The notes under the pieces are model-generated. The model was not told the origin of the DNA. It made no database searches and saw only the letters and a program-made list of their open reading frames with translations. From the NCBI GenBank assembly GCA_029850555.1, contig JARCRS010000185.1, positions 1 through 40,166 of the forward strand: 40,166 nt of DNA, given 5' to 3'. The translations under genes were made by a program, and so were the position numbers. Below, piece by piece: positions 7,606-16,213 of this stretch. Origin of the DNA: an archaeon (GTDB lineage Archaea; Thermoproteota; Nitrososphaeria; Nitrososphaerales; CADDZS01). Each line of letters starts with the position of its first letter. Position 1 is the first letter of the stretch.

Positions 7606-8580
7606 ATGAAAAACTCGGACTCTGGTCTTTCAGAGAAAGATCTTTTACAGATGTACGAAAAGATGATTTTGATTAGGTACTTTGAAGACAAGGTCTACGA
7701 ACTTTTTGCAAATCGCCAAATCCCCGGAACGACGCATCTTTGTCAGGGGCAGGAAGCTGTCTCGGTTGGCGTGATGAAAAGCCTTGGAAAGGACGATGTG
7801 ATCACCTGCACTTATCGCGGTCACGGTCACTGTCTTGCAAAGGGGGTTGAGCCTAAGAAAATTATGGCGGAGATAATGGGCAAGTCAACTGGGTGCTGCG
7901 GTGGAAAGGGAGGATCGATGCATATTGCAGATTATGAGAAGGGGGCATTGGGCTCTTTTGGAATAGTTGGAGCTGGGATTCCAATCGCAGCGGGCGCTGG
8001 TCTCGCATCATGGTATACTGGATCGAAGAAAGTTTCTGTTTCTTTCTTCGGAGACGGCGCGGCAAACATTGGAGCGTTCCATGAGGGTATTAATTTCGCA
8101 TCAATCATGAAACTTCCGACGATTTTCGTATGCGAAAATAATCTCTATGGAGAGTATACGCATATCTCGAAAACAACAGGAGTAAAGGACATTGCATCAC
8201 GTGCTTCAAGTTACGGGATACCGGGAGTAATTGTAGACGGAAACGATGTGCTGAAAGTTTACTCGGCTGCAAAAAGCGCAGTAGACAATGCACGTAAAGG
8301 AAATGGACCAACACTCCTCGAATGCAAGACCTACCGTCAAAAAGGACATTCTAGGACTGATCCGGGCAAGTATCGGCCGGATCCGGAAGTTGAATCTTGG
8401 ATGAAGCGAGACCCGCTACTTTTGTTTGGCAATTATTTGAAAGCTAGCAAAATTCTGACAAATGAAATGGAGCAGCATGTCAAAGCAGATCAGCAACGAA
8501 TTGTCGAGGAAGCTTACCAATTTGCGTTGAACAGTCCGTATCCTGATCCGAAGGAGATTACGACCCACGTGTATGACTAG
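7606..8580 (+). CDS. 2-oxoacid (pyruvate/acetoin/branched-chain) dehydrogenase E1 component, alpha subunit
   Basis: A 324-aa thiamine-diphosphate enzyme subunit. The ThDP motif starts at GDG (149-151) and ends in ENN (177-179), with GAFHEGINFAS between. Upstream are the family hallmarks MILIRYFEDKV, THLCQGQEA and TYRGHGH, and CCGGKGGSMHI. RQKGHSRTDPGKYR near 245-258 is the E2/phosphorylation-loop region. The sequence is closest in style to the AcoA/PdhA group (acetoin or pyruvate dehydrogenase). It decarboxylates a 2-oxoacid and passes the acyl group to lipoyl-E2. The beta gene overlaps its end by 8 nt, a sign of translational coupling. No E2, E3 or lipoate gene is adjacent, so partners must be encoded elsewhere. 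Confidence 0.9.
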   Translation: MKNSDSGLSEKDLLQMYEKMILIRYFEDKVYELFANRQIPGTTHLCQGQEAVSVGVMKSLGKDDVITCTYRGHGHCLAKGVEPKKIMAEIMGKSTGCCGGKGGSMHIADYEKGALGSFGIVGAGIPIAAGAGLASWYTGSKKVSVSFFGDGAANIGAFHEGINFASIMKLPTIFVCENNLYGEYTHISKTTGVKDIASRASSYGIPGVIVDGNDVLKVYSAAKSAVDNARKGNGPTLLECKTYRQKGHSRTDPGKYRPDPEVESWMKRDPLLLFGNYLKASKILTNEMEQHVKADQQRIVEEAYQFALNSPYPDPKEITTHVYD

Positions 8581-9550
8581 CATTAATTTCCGTAGCGCAA
8601 TCCGCTTTGCGCTTCGCGAAGAGCTCCGTAGAGACGAGCGGGTATTTCTCATCGGCGAGGACATCGGAGAGGCTGGAGGTGTTTTCAAAGTCACCGAAGG
8701 ACTCTTGACCGAATTTGGGGCGAAGCGTGTCATAGACACGCCTATTTCTGAAACTGCAATTGTCGGGGCAGCACTCGGAGCGGCATTGATGGGCCTAGTT
8801 CCCGTTGCTGAACTAATGTTCTGCGACTTTACTACAACTGCGATGGATCAGATAGTAAACGAGGTGGCAAAGAAATCATATCTCAGCGAGGGGCGCGAGC
8901 GCGTCGGTTTAGTCATTCGCACGGCATCTGGCGCTGGTATATCCTTTGGTCCCCAGCACTCCCAGAGTCTGGAAGCATGGTTTATGCACACACCAGGTTT
9001 GTATACACTCATGCCAAGCAATCCAAGAGATGCAAAGGGACTTTTAAAGTCCGCAATACGCAGTGGAAAGCCTGTACTTTTCTTTGAGCCAAAAGTTCTC
9101 TATCCAATGGAAGGAGAAGTTCCTGACGAAGAAGAACTGATTCCAATTGGAAAATGCGATGTGAAGATCGAGGGAAAAGATCTAACAATAGTTAGCGCAG
9201 GAGCCGCAGTCAACACGTGCCTTGAATGCGCAAAGAAATTGAAGACTGACGGAATAAGCGCAGAGGTTATTGATTTGAGGACTTTCTATCCGCTAGATTC
9301 GAAAACTATCTTTGATTCAGTCGAGAAAACTGGAAAGCTTCTTCTTGTCGAGGAAGATGTTGGCTTTTGTGGGTGGGGAGCTGAGGTTGCCGCAGAAGTT
9401 GCCGAAGAGAAAATCTATTCGTTAAAGTCTCCGATAAAGCGCGTAAGCGCTCCTTATTCGCCGGTTCCTTTCAGTCCAGCGTTGGAGAAAATGTTTGTTC
9501 CAAGCCCGGAGATTGTTTATGAGAATGCAAAGTTGCTTGCTAACTCATGA
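8573..9550 (+). CDS. 2-oxoacid dehydrogenase E1 component, beta subunit
   Basis: A 325-aa transketolase-type subunit with ALREELRRDERVFLIGEDIGEAGGVFKVTEGL at the start, DTPISETAIVGAALGAAL and MFCDFTTTAMDQIVNEVAKKSY in the pyrimidine-binding domain, and a C-terminal transketolase domain beginning near DLTIVSAGAAVNTC (about 200) with VIDLRTFYPLD and LLLVEEDVGFCGWG. Glu in SETA is the expected activator of the ThDP aminopyrimidine. Length matches PdhB/AcoB. Its ATG lies inside the end of the alpha gene, so the alpha2beta2 partners are made together. Its stop TGA shares bases with the ATG of a small Cys-rich ORF (ATGA). Confidence 0.9.
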   Translation: MTSINFRSAIRFALREELRRDERVFLIGEDIGEAGGVFKVTEGLLTEFGAKRVIDTPISETAIVGAALGAALMGLVPVAELMFCDFTTTAMDQIVNEVAKKSYLSEGRERVGLVIRTASGAGISFGPQHSQSLEAWFMHTPGLYTLMPSNPRDAKGLLKSAIRSGKPVLFFEPKVLYPMEGEVPDEEELIPIGKCDVKIEGKDLTIVSAGAAVNTCLECAKKLKTDGISAEVIDLRTFYPLDSKTIFDSVEKTGKLLLVEEDVGFCGWGAEVAAEVAEEKIYSLKSPIKRVSAPYSPVPFSPALEKMFVPSPEIVYENAKLLANS

Positions 9551-9723
9551 TAATCGTCAGGTTGATAATCAGCCACTCGCTGAGACTTTTCTCTAAACCT
9601 CTATGGAAAGTTCTAAGGTACGAGGCAACGCAATGTGGATGTTATCTGTCCTACAATGAGGAGATGAAGTGTAGCCACGGAAGAGTGGCGAAATTTCTCG
9701 AATATGATCGCTTGCGGCGTTGA
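9547..9723 (+). CDS. Small Cys-rich hypothetical protein (58 aa) overlapping E1 beta stop
   Basis: An ATG at 9547 overlaps the E1 beta stop as ATGA and opens a 58-codon frame ending at TGA 9721-9723. The N-terminal third is hydrophobic (MIIVRLIISHSLRLF), and the rest carries C30-x-C32 and C42-x-H44 (QCGCY...KCSHG), a plausible metal-binding pair, with a basic C-terminus. ATGA overlap is a common form of translational coupling, which is the main support. There is no obvious Shine-Dalgarno site and no family I recognise. If real it would belong to the PPOX-E1 operon. It could be chance, as 58 codons is short. Confidence 0.35.
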   Translation: MIIVRLIISHSLRLFSKPLWKVLRYEATQCGCYLSYNEEMKCSHGRVAKFLEYDRLRR

Positions 9724-9759
9724 TTCAAAGTAGGCTATGACTTAAGTTTCGGTTTCCAA

Positions 9760-10245
9760 ATGGAGAAGAAATCAAAGGAGAGTAATGATCTTATGAAAGA
9801 CTCTTTGAAAGCTGGAATCGAACACGAACTAAAATACAGGATACCGAGCACAAAGATCGTTTCTGCGCTTTATCCAGAATCTCCAGAGTTCCAAGTGATG
9901 CCGGAAGTGTTTGCAACCGGTTTCATGGTAGGACTAATCGAATGGGCTTGCATTCAAGCTGTTAATCCACACATTGACTGGCCGTTGGAGCAGACCGTCG
10001 GAACTCATGTCAATGTAAGCCATCTGGCGCCAACTCCTCCAGGAATTGAGATTCGTGTAAAGACGAAGATCGTAAAGGTTGAAGGAAGAAAGATCACTTT
10101 TGAAGTACAAGCGCGAGACGAGTTTGATCTGATCAGCAGTGGAAGCCATGAGCGATTTGTAATTAATGCAGAAAAGTTTAGATCTAAAGCTAGAGAGAAA
10201 CTGGAACAGAAGAGTTTGATTTCGAGTTCGCAGAGATTGATGTAG
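9760..10245 (+). CDS. FlK-like hotdog-fold acyl-CoA thioesterase
   Basis: A 161-aa hotdog protein. The pattern YPESPEFQVMPEVFATGFMVGLIE, followed by EQTVGTHVNVSHLAPTPPG and GRKITFEVQARDEFDLISSGSHER, is that of the fluoroacetyl-CoA thioesterase (FlK)-like family. By spacing, T53, E61 and H88 correspond to the FlK catalytic Thr, Glu and His. Relatives hydrolyse short acyl-CoAs or bind CoA esters; fluoroacetyl-CoA itself is not implied. Start is ATG 9760. A basic C-terminal tail of about 20 residues follows the fold. It sits 36 nt after the small ORF and near the 2-oxoacid dehydrogenase genes, so it may act on the acyl-CoA they help form. The 3' end overlaps the antisense small membrane ORF by 56 nt. 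Confidence 0.8.
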   Translation: MEKKSKESNDLMKDSLKAGIEHELKYRIPSTKIVSALYPESPEFQVMPEVFATGFMVGLIEWACIQAVNPHIDWPLEQTVGTHVNVSHLAPTPPGIEIRVKTKIVKVEGRKITFEVQARDEFDLISSGSHERFVINAEKFRSKAREKLEQKSLISSSQRLM

Positions 10246-10417
10246 TACGTTTCGCAGGCATTTTCGCGTAAATGGGAATTGCTATCACATAAAATCCCAA
10301 GAAGAGTGTATATCCAACCCAGTTATGCAGACTCCAAAACGCTACTACCCCACTTGAATATCCAACCCGAATCAAAATAAGAGCAATCCGTACGAATGCT
10401 CTCACGTTCAAAGGCAT
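10190..10417 (-). CDS. Small hydrophobic membrane protein (75 aa), hypothetical
   Basis: The frame begins with ATG at 10417, 21 nt after the stop of the large surface-protein gene on the same strand. It encodes two likely membrane helices (residues about 7-26 and 31-50) separated by SLHNW, followed by a basic, Ser/Asn-rich soluble tail (KMPAKR...). The amino-acid order, with Trp and Tyr at the helix ends and positive residues after helix 2, looks like a genuine small membrane protein. Against it, the last 56 nt lie antisense to the thioesterase gene, and I recognise no family. It may be co-transcribed with the surface protein. Confidence 0.45.
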   Translation of the reverse strand: MPLNVRAFVRIALILIRVGYSSGVVAFWSLHNWVGYTLFLGFYVIAIPIYAKMPAKRTTSISANSKSNSSVPVSL

Positions 10418-10438
10418 TCAAATTTTCCGAACTGATCT

Positions 10439-13400
10439 CTAGGGCAAATGTCGACGTCTTATCACGAGATAAGATGCCACAATAAGTATCGTGAAGATTG
10501 CTGTTATAGCGAACGGGAACTCTGGGATTCCCCCTTCACCGCCTTTACCTGTAGTACTCAAAGCAGAGTTGACGGATGAGCTCGTCGTGGTTGTCGTTGT
10601 TCGCATCGATGAAGAGACTGGACCTATTGATGACGAAAATTCTGCTTGTATAGTTCCTGATCCGTCTATTGTTGCTGTCGTAGATGATGAGGCGACATTT
10701 GCAAAAGTGATCAAAGGCGTGCTCGAGCTCCAGCTAGTAAAGTCGTAGCCTGAAAAGGAACTAGCACTTATCTGAACAACAGCGCCCGAATTGTACCACT
10801 GAGATTGCGCTGGGGTGACTGTTCCACCTGCAGATGAAGAGACAGCCCACGATACATAGAATTGATGGTTATAGGTGAGCGTGATTTCATTTGTTGAGGC
10901 TATTGTGCCCGAAGTTGTAGTAGTTTCCCATTGTTCAAGTGAGTTAGAGCCGCCTAGCAGAGTGGTTATAGACCAAGAGCTTGCATCCATCCACGAAGCT
11001 GTTGGTGTTTCTGTCAGAGAAAGAGATGACAAAGAGCCGAGATAATTGAAGATGAGGCTTGGAGCAGAGTATCCAGACCCTCCACCTAAGACTGAATATG
11101 AAAGTGGAACATCGTACTGATGATAGTAAGATGCAACTGCCGTTCCACTTGAATTGGCAGAGATGCTAGACGCTCCAGTCATCCATCTTTCTCCCATGCC
11201 GCCATTCATTGAACCTGTGAATGTAATTGATCCATTTGCGTCAAACCAGTAACCTGTTGGGGAGGTTGTTAGTGCAGGAGAGTAAGCGGCTCCAAATTGC
11301 ACTCCTGTAGCTGTTGGAGCGGAAGGGATACCTCCATCTGAGATCGAATATGATAGAGTTTGCATGTACTGGTTGTAATAGCTTAGAACTAGTGTCGTGC
11401 CTGAGGAAATTGTCCCACCATTCTGTGATGTTGCCCATCTTTGTGTAGAAGTTGAACCTAGCAATACGGTACTTATATTCCATGCAGTCCCGTAATCTAC
11501 ATTGAAAGTGGTTGGAGTTCCAGAAAGAGTTGCAGATGTCGAAATGCCGTTCTTAACATAAGTCAAAGTTGGGGCGCTGTATCCGGAACCGCCGTCAATT
11601 ATCTGAAAACTTAATGTGAGTGCAACCTGTTCTACTAAAGTTGTGTTGATTGCACATACTCCTCTTCCATGTGTTGCAGCGTATAGCGTTCCGTTTATTG
11701 CAGCGAGATCAAATACTGCCGCATTGGTAAGACCAGGACTAACCTGTGCCCAGCTACTAGCTCCTAACGGAAGATAGTACACTCCTCCGCTGTCTAATCC
11801 CGCAAAAATTTTCCCTTCATAGATCTTGATTACATTTACACTTGAACTCGGCAACCCGGTTGAAGAAATGGCTTTTTCCACACCATTCAGATACTCAAAA
11901 ACCGCTGGAGACTGAAATAAAGAACCGGCAACATAGACATCGCTTGCGTTTGCCGGACTAACTGCTATGCTTGCTACTGGATATGGAATTGTTCCAAGAG
12001 TGCTCCAAATAGCTCCTCCGTCTGTTGATTCAAACAATTTGCCATGATTGTCGCCGGCATAAATTATGTTGCTGTTAGATGGTGCGACTGCAATCGAGAT
12101 AATGTTAGATCCAGAGTCATTAAGCACCTGAGTCCAGCTACCCATATTGTTCGTTGTTTTGTAAATTATGCTGTAAGCTCCGAAATACAATGTTCCCGAG
12201 TTGTTGAGATCTTGTCCCATTGGAGCATCAAGCGAACCACCTTGACTCATTCCTGAGGTAGCGGGCTGGAACGTTATTCCGCCATTCGTTGATATCCATG
12301 GATTGCCATCTACGACGCAATAAATTATCTGGCTGTTTGCAGGATCGAATCCAACCCAGCCGCCGTCACCGGTCTGTACTTGATTCCAAGCTAGGCTGCC
12401 ATTATATTCGTTGCATCCATTATCCTGCGCGCCTGCTAAAATTAGCTTGCCTGAATTTGAAACGGCCATGTAGTAGAATTGAGTTATCGATAGCTTTCCA
12501 TTCAGATCTGTCCAAGACGCGCCTTGATTTGTTGACTCCGATACTCCTCCATCGTCTCCGACAAAAATAGTGTTTGAATTTCCCGGCATGAATACCAAGG
12601 CATGCATGTCAGGATGGATTATCGAGCCTGCAGAATACCCTCCAATAGCGGTCCATGTTGTTCCTCCGTCAGTTGAGTGATACAAAGATGTGGCTCCAAA
12701 ATAGATATCATTTCCATTTGTCGGGTTGATTGTTAGAACTAGGTCATACCAACATTGTTCATCTGATCCGCATGGCGCGACGCTTCCACCATAATTGTCA
12801 ACAACGCTCGGAGGGGTTGCAAGAGTTGTTGTTACGCTACTCGTAAGATTGTGTTCGTAAATACCAATCAGCGCTCCCGTTTGATTTACGAAAGCTGCAA
12901 AGATCGTTTTTGGAAGAGCTGCACTTGTTGCGACGGCAACTCTACCCTGATTTGCCGTCGAGTTCTCATAGAGTATGTAATTCCAACTTGATCCACCGTC
13001 AGTTGACTGCCAAACATAGCCCGAAAAATCACCTGCATAGACGACGCTGGCATTGTTCGGATCTGATACAAGATCGGCGACCCCATTTCCTGAACTAGGC
13101 GAGAGCACAAGATTCCAAGTTGTTCCTCCATCCTTGGATTGGAATATTCCTAGACCAGCAGAATTAGACGCGCCTTCGAGCCCCATGCAACATTCAGCCC
13201 AGGTCGTTGAAACTAACAAGTCGCTCGGATTTGATGAATTAATCAAAATCGATGAGATTGCGCTCTCCGAAAAGACACTTGAGCCGAGTACTGTCCATGT
13301 ATTGCCTCCGTTGGAAGACTCGAGCAATCCTGTACCAACGTAGCAGTCGCCACAGTGATTTGGCTCCCCCGTTCCAACATAGATCGTTTTGTTGTCCGGA

Positions 13401-13960
13401 GAGAGCGCTATCGCACCAACCGCAAGATTTGGTTCAGAGTCCATAAGAGGAGTCCAAGTGGTTCCCCCATCAGTAGACTTCCAAACGCCTCCCTGAGCCG
13501 CTCCAACGAATATCTCCTGCGTGTTTGACCCGTTGATCGCAATAGCAGTGACTCTGCCTGAAAAAGGTGGTTCGCCCCAAGTGAAGCTGCTATTGGTTGC
13601 AATTGGTTGAGGCCCAAGAGAGACCCATGATGAAGGTGGGTCAGTAGCACCACCCGATGAAGAGAAATGTGTGGTGATTGGAGATTGTTGAGTAAGAGAT
13701 TTTGCGGAAGAAATCTGAGGAGCATTTTGGAAAATGTTGATCTGCTGCTCAGGATCAGCTGAAATTAGAGGTCGAGTATTTGATGAGTCACCTAATAATG
13801 CGTTGCTATGAGGAACAAAGAGCGAAAACGCCGAGCCAGATAGGAGAAAAATCGCAAGTAAAATCGCAGCTTGTAAAGCGCGGATTCTAGGTAATCCTAA
13901 AGATGTTTTGAATAATCTATTTCTTATTTTAGTCTCTCTTCTGGGAGTGCAGAAACCCAT
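10439..13960 (-). CDS. Secreted, membrane-anchored Asp-box (BNR/sortilin-type) beta-propeller surface protein
   Basis: A 1173-aa extracellular protein. A basic N-terminus and hydrophobic segment (about 29-50) form a signal peptide. Residues about 110-775 form one or two beta-propellers built from sialidase/VPS10-type repeats: nine Asp-box motifs (S/T-x-D/N-x-G-x-T/S-W) occur near 162, 215, 275, 319, 429, 476, 557, 602 and 645. Three tandem beta-sandwich repeats of about 85 residues begin near 781, 868 and 952 (DGGSGYSAP, SDGGIPSAP, GGGSGYSAP), then an InlB-like repeat near 1034-1108 (GGTVTPAQSQWYNSG). A Ser/Thr-rich stalk precedes a PEFPF motif (1146-1150), a final helix and RRR, typical of archaeal cell-surface anchors. 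Many N-glycosylation sequons are visible. It probably binds glycans or acts in the envelope; no catalytic residue set for a sialidase was identified. Confidence 0.85.
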   Translation of the reverse strand: MGFCTPRRETKIRNRLFKTSLGLPRIRALQAAILLAIFLLSGSAFSLFVPHSNALLGDSSNTRPLISADPEQQINIFQNAPQISSAKSLTQQSPITTHFSSSGGATDPPSSWVSLGPQPIATNSSFTWGEPPFSGRVTAIAINGSNTQEIFVGAAQGGVWKSTDGGTTWTPLMDSEPNLAVGAIALSPDNKTIYVGTGEPNHCGDCYVGTGLLESSNGGNTWTVLGSSVFSESAISSILINSSNPSDLLVSTTWAECCMGLEGASNSAGLGIFQSKDGGTTWNLVLSPSSGNGVADLVSDPNNASVVYAGDFSGYVWQSTDGGSSWNYILYENSTANQGRVAVATSAALPKTIFAAFVNQTGALIGIYEHNLTSSVTTTLATPPSVVDNYGGSVAPCGSDEQCWYDLVLTINPTNGNDIYFGATSLYHSTDGGTTWTAIGGYSAGSIIHPDMHALVFMPGNSNTIFVGDDGGVSESTNQGASWTDLNGKLSITQFYYMAVSNSGKLILAGAQDNGCNEYNGSLAWNQVQTGDGGWVGFDPANSQIIYCVVDGNPWISTNGGITFQPATSGMSQGGSLDAPMGQDLNNSGTLYFGAYSIIYKTTNNMGSWTQVLNDSGSNIISIAVAPSNSNIIYAGDNHGKLFESTDGGAIWSTLGTIPYPVASIAVSPANASDVYVAGSLFQSPAVFEYLNGVEKAISSTGLPSSSVNVIKIYEGKIFAGLDSGGVYYLPLGASSWAQVSPGLTNAAVFDLAAINGTLYAATHGRGVCAINTTLVEQVALTLSFQIIDGGSGYSAPTLTYVKNGISTSATLSGTPTTFNVDYGTAWNISTVLLGSTSTQRWATSQNGGTISSGTTLVLSYYNQYMQTLSYSISDGGIPSAPTATGVQFGAAYSPALTTSPTGYWFDANGSITFTGSMNGGMGERWMTGASSISANSSGTAVASYYHQYDVPLSYSVLGGGSGYSAPSLIFNYLGSLSSLSLTETPTASWMDASSWSITTLLGGSNSLEQWETTTTSGTIASTNEITLTYNHQFYVSWAVSSSAGGTVTPAQSQWYNSGAVVQISASSFSGYDFTSWSSSTPLITFANVASSSTTATIDGSGTIQAEFSSSIGPVSSSMRTTTTTTSSSVNSALSTTGKGGEGGIPEFPFAITAIFTILIVASYLVIRRRHLP

Positions 13961-13977
13961 AGGCTCTGACTATCTAA

Positions 13978-13990
13978 AAATATTATATAT
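13978..13990 (-). promoter_or_regulatory. TATA box for the large surface-protein gene
   Basis: A run of alternating A/T (ATATATAATATTT on the minus strand) is centred about 25 nt upstream of the ATG at 13960, with no ribosome-binding site in between. A leaderless transcript is predicted. The remaining 200 nt up to the nitroreductase gene hold no other feature I can support. Confidence 0.6.
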
Positions 13991-14184
13991 AGACGGTGCT
14001 ACGTAGACGCGTCTTTCAGAGCTTAGGAAAAAAGCGATCGGAAATTTTCGCTTTACTCAGGATCGCCTTACTTTTAGAGAATGTTTTCTTGTTCCAAGGT
14101 TACACTTAATCGAAGTGCACAAACAAACGAAAGCAAAGACCTAACTATTTCTCCTAGGATCTTGCTGCTCGATGAAGCCTGTGA

Positions 14185-14841
14185 TTGGCCCCCATCCAAA
14201 CATTAACTCCAGATGAACTTCTAACTACCACGCGCTCCGTTCGAAAGCGCCTAGATCTGACTAGAGACGTAGATCGTAGACTCATTGAGGAGTGCCTAAG
14301 AATAGCACAGCAAGCGCCGAACGGAGGAAATAGACAAAACTGGCACTTTGTCGTCATAACTGACCCTGCCAAACGAGCTGCGATTGGAAACCTATATCGT
14401 AAGGGGTGGGAAATTTACTCAAAGAATCCCAATGCTGGCCCCAATCTAAAATACGACGATCCCAAACGTAGCGCCACAAGAAAAAGAATAACCTCGTCGT
14501 CACAGTATCTCGCGGACCACATGCACGAGGTTCCCGTCCAAATCATTCCATGCTTAGGAGGACGAATTGAAGGTGAATCGTACGTCATGCAAAGCGCGAG
14601 TTGGGGAACAATTGCACCGGCAGCTTGGAGCTTCATGCTCGCTGCGCGAGCTCGAGGCCTCGGCACATGCTGGACTAGTCTTCATCTTTTCTTTGAAGAG
14701 GAAGCAGCAAAAATCTTGGGAATTCCCTATCCAGATGTTAGGCAGGCGTGTCTCATTCCCGTTGCGTACCTTCTCGGAACTGAATTCAAGAAAGCGCCGC
14801 GCGAACCGCTTGAGAAAATGGCTCACTGGGAACATTGGTAG
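14185..14841 (+). CDS. Nitroreductase-family flavoprotein
   Basis: A 218-aa FMN protein of the nitroreductase fold. TTRSVRKRLD near residue 15-24 is the R-S-x-R phosphate-binding motif; IAQQAPNGGNRQNWHFVVITD matches the 'APSGGNxQPW' motif; ASWGTIAPAAWSFMLAARARGLGTCW is the conserved helix and glycine turn (G-L-G-T-x-W). Members reduce nitro groups, quinones or enones using NAD(P)H, and some act in cofactor breakdown. The start is TTG at 14185: an in-frame TGA lies immediately upstream and no ATG occurs before residue 114, so the non-ATG start is forced. It stands alone. Substrate not determinable. Confidence 0.85.
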   Translation: MAPIQTLTPDELLTTTRSVRKRLDLTRDVDRRLIEECLRIAQQAPNGGNRQNWHFVVITDPAKRAAIGNLYRKGWEIYSKNPNAGPNLKYDDPKRSATRKRITSSSQYLADHMHEVPVQIIPCLGGRIEGESYVMQSASWGTIAPAAWSFMLAARARGLGTCWTSLHLFFEEEAAKILGIPYPDVRQACLIPVAYLLGTEFKKAPREPLEKMAHWEHW

Positions 14842-14955
14842 CCATTCGTGCGCATTTCCGCGTTCTAGGCTCGTTTCGAGTATCGAACTTCTATATGTTC
14901 GAACACTAGGCGGTTATTTACATCCAGTATCCAACTATCTTGAAAGAGCTTCAAT

Positions 14956-15522
14956 TTGTCGAAAGCATATGCCATTGGAACGTCTTTAGCTGTAGTGTCC
15001 ATTGCAGTAGCGGCTGTTGTAGGTCTCGGACTGGGCTATTCTTTCGTTGCCGCGAAATATACGCCCATGTTTCCAATAGCAGCAGCGCCAACAACAGTCA
15101 TCAAAAATCAAACAGCTACACTAACAACTACGACGACAGTTGTTATCATTCAAAACGTTACGGAGACCATTACGAGTACAATCACTACTACCACCACATC
15201 GGTATCCACGGTGACTAGCGTGCCAGCTAATCTAGTTGGTTCGTTTTCCTATTCCAATAATTTGGGCTGCGGCATTTTCATTCCCTGCACTTACGCAATC
15301 AATGGGGCATATTCTAATGTCGGAACCCAGAGCGCTTCCTCTGCAAGCGTAAATTTCACGTTCTGGTCTGGATCTAGAGACACGGGACAAATACTATGCG
15401 CGACGACAGTCAGTTTAGGCACAGTGAGTGGCCAAACAATTACATCAATGCCAGAGGCAACTTGCTCATCCTCATCCGCAAGCAAAGCGTCCTCGTTCTC
15501 CTGGTCATTCAGCTGGAGCTAG
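14956..15522 (+). CDS. Thr-rich exported or membrane-anchored hypothetical protein
   Basis: A 188-aa protein with an N-terminal hydrophobic helix (residues about 7-31, AIGTSLAVVSIAVAAVVGLG) that serves as signal or anchor. It is followed by a Thr/Val/Ile-rich stalk (about 45-90, with runs such as TTTTT and NVTETITSTI) and a small outer domain with four cysteines (C104, C110, C149, C170), possibly two disulfides. The end is Ser/Trp/Phe-rich (SSFSWSFSWS). Several N-x-T/S sequons suggest glycosylation. The start is TTG at 14956, since the hydrophobic segment begins immediately after it. Thr-rich stalked proteins of this kind are frequent in archaeal envelopes. No known domain recognised; function unknown. 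Confidence 0.65.
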   Translation: MSKAYAIGTSLAVVSIAVAAVVGLGLGYSFVAAKYTPMFPIAAAPTTVIKNQTATLTTTTTVVIIQNVTETITSTITTTTTSVSTVTSVPANLVGSFSYSNNLGCGIFIPCTYAINGAYSNVGTQSASSASVNFTFWSGSRDTGQILCATTVSLGTVSGQTITSMPEATCSSSSASKASSFSWSFSWS

Positions 15523-15743
15523 AACAGTAACGCAAAGGGAAATTGATTTTTCCCATATAGAGTACTCCTCGGTTAGAATATCGTACCCTCAGCCTTCGAG
15601 GAGGATAATGAAATCTACGATCATATTCCCTGTGCCGAAGAATTCAATAATCTGGATCCAAAGCGCCCTCAAGTTGATTGCTACGATTCTATAGTAATTC
15701 TTTATTTCAAGGTTGCATAGCTGGTTATTGGAAAAGTTTCTCT

Positions 15744-16130
15744 TTGCAAGTCAAAACAAAGTCAATCTATGACAAGTCAAGTAAAGAGGATGGAATGAGG
15801 TTCTTAATCACAAGGTACTATCCTAGAGGCGTAAAGAAAGATCGTTTCGACAAATGGGTACGTGACTTGTCTCCCAAACCGGATCTGCTGAAAGAATATA
15901 GATCGGGTTCGATTAACTGGCCCGAGTTTGTAAATCGCTTCAAATTGCAGCTCAAAACTTCAGAAGAAAGTATAGCAGCGATGAAAGAGCTCTTAGAGCT
16001 AACTAAAAGAAGGAAGAATATCATACTTCTTTGCTACGAGAAAGAAGGAGAAAAGTGCCATCGCGAGATCGTCAAGGAAAGATTGGATAGTCTCTTGAGA
16101 AGAAAAACAAAAGCTAGCTTGACGTGCTAG
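15744..16130 (+). CDS. DUF488-family protein
   Basis: The sequence KTKSIYD..., FLITRYYPRGVKKDRFDKWVRDLSPKPDLLKEYRSG and NIILLCYEKEGEKCHREIVKERL is diagnostic for DUF488, a small cytoplasmic family often found near stress or nucleic-acid genes and of unknown biochemical role. The frame is open further upstream to 15678, but homologues begin just before the KTKSIYD segment, so I choose the TTG at 15744 (128 aa); ATG at 15795 would remove conserved residues. The conserved C-x4-5-C-H-R (here CYEKEGEKCHR) is intact. A second, truncated copy of its C-terminal end lies 0.6 kb downstream beyond a toxin-antitoxin pair. Confidence 0.75.
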   Translation: MQVKTKSIYDKSSKEDGMRFLITRYYPRGVKKDRFDKWVRDLSPKPDLLKEYRSGSINWPEFVNRFKLQLKTSEESIAAMKELLELTKRRKNIILLCYEKEGEKCHREIVKERLDSLLRRKTKASLTC

Positions 16131-16213
16131 CCAAAGTTCATTGGATACGAAGCGATAGAGCTGCTCATTCAGTCCTATGGGGAAAATAGAAACTGGATCT
16201 TCTGTGCCGTAGG

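Noticed and set aside
15608-15694. A 28-codon frame with GAGGAGG just before its ATG (MKSTIIFPVPKN...).
   Set aside because: The ribosome site is only 3 nt from the ATG, the frame is very short, and no family or coupling supports it.
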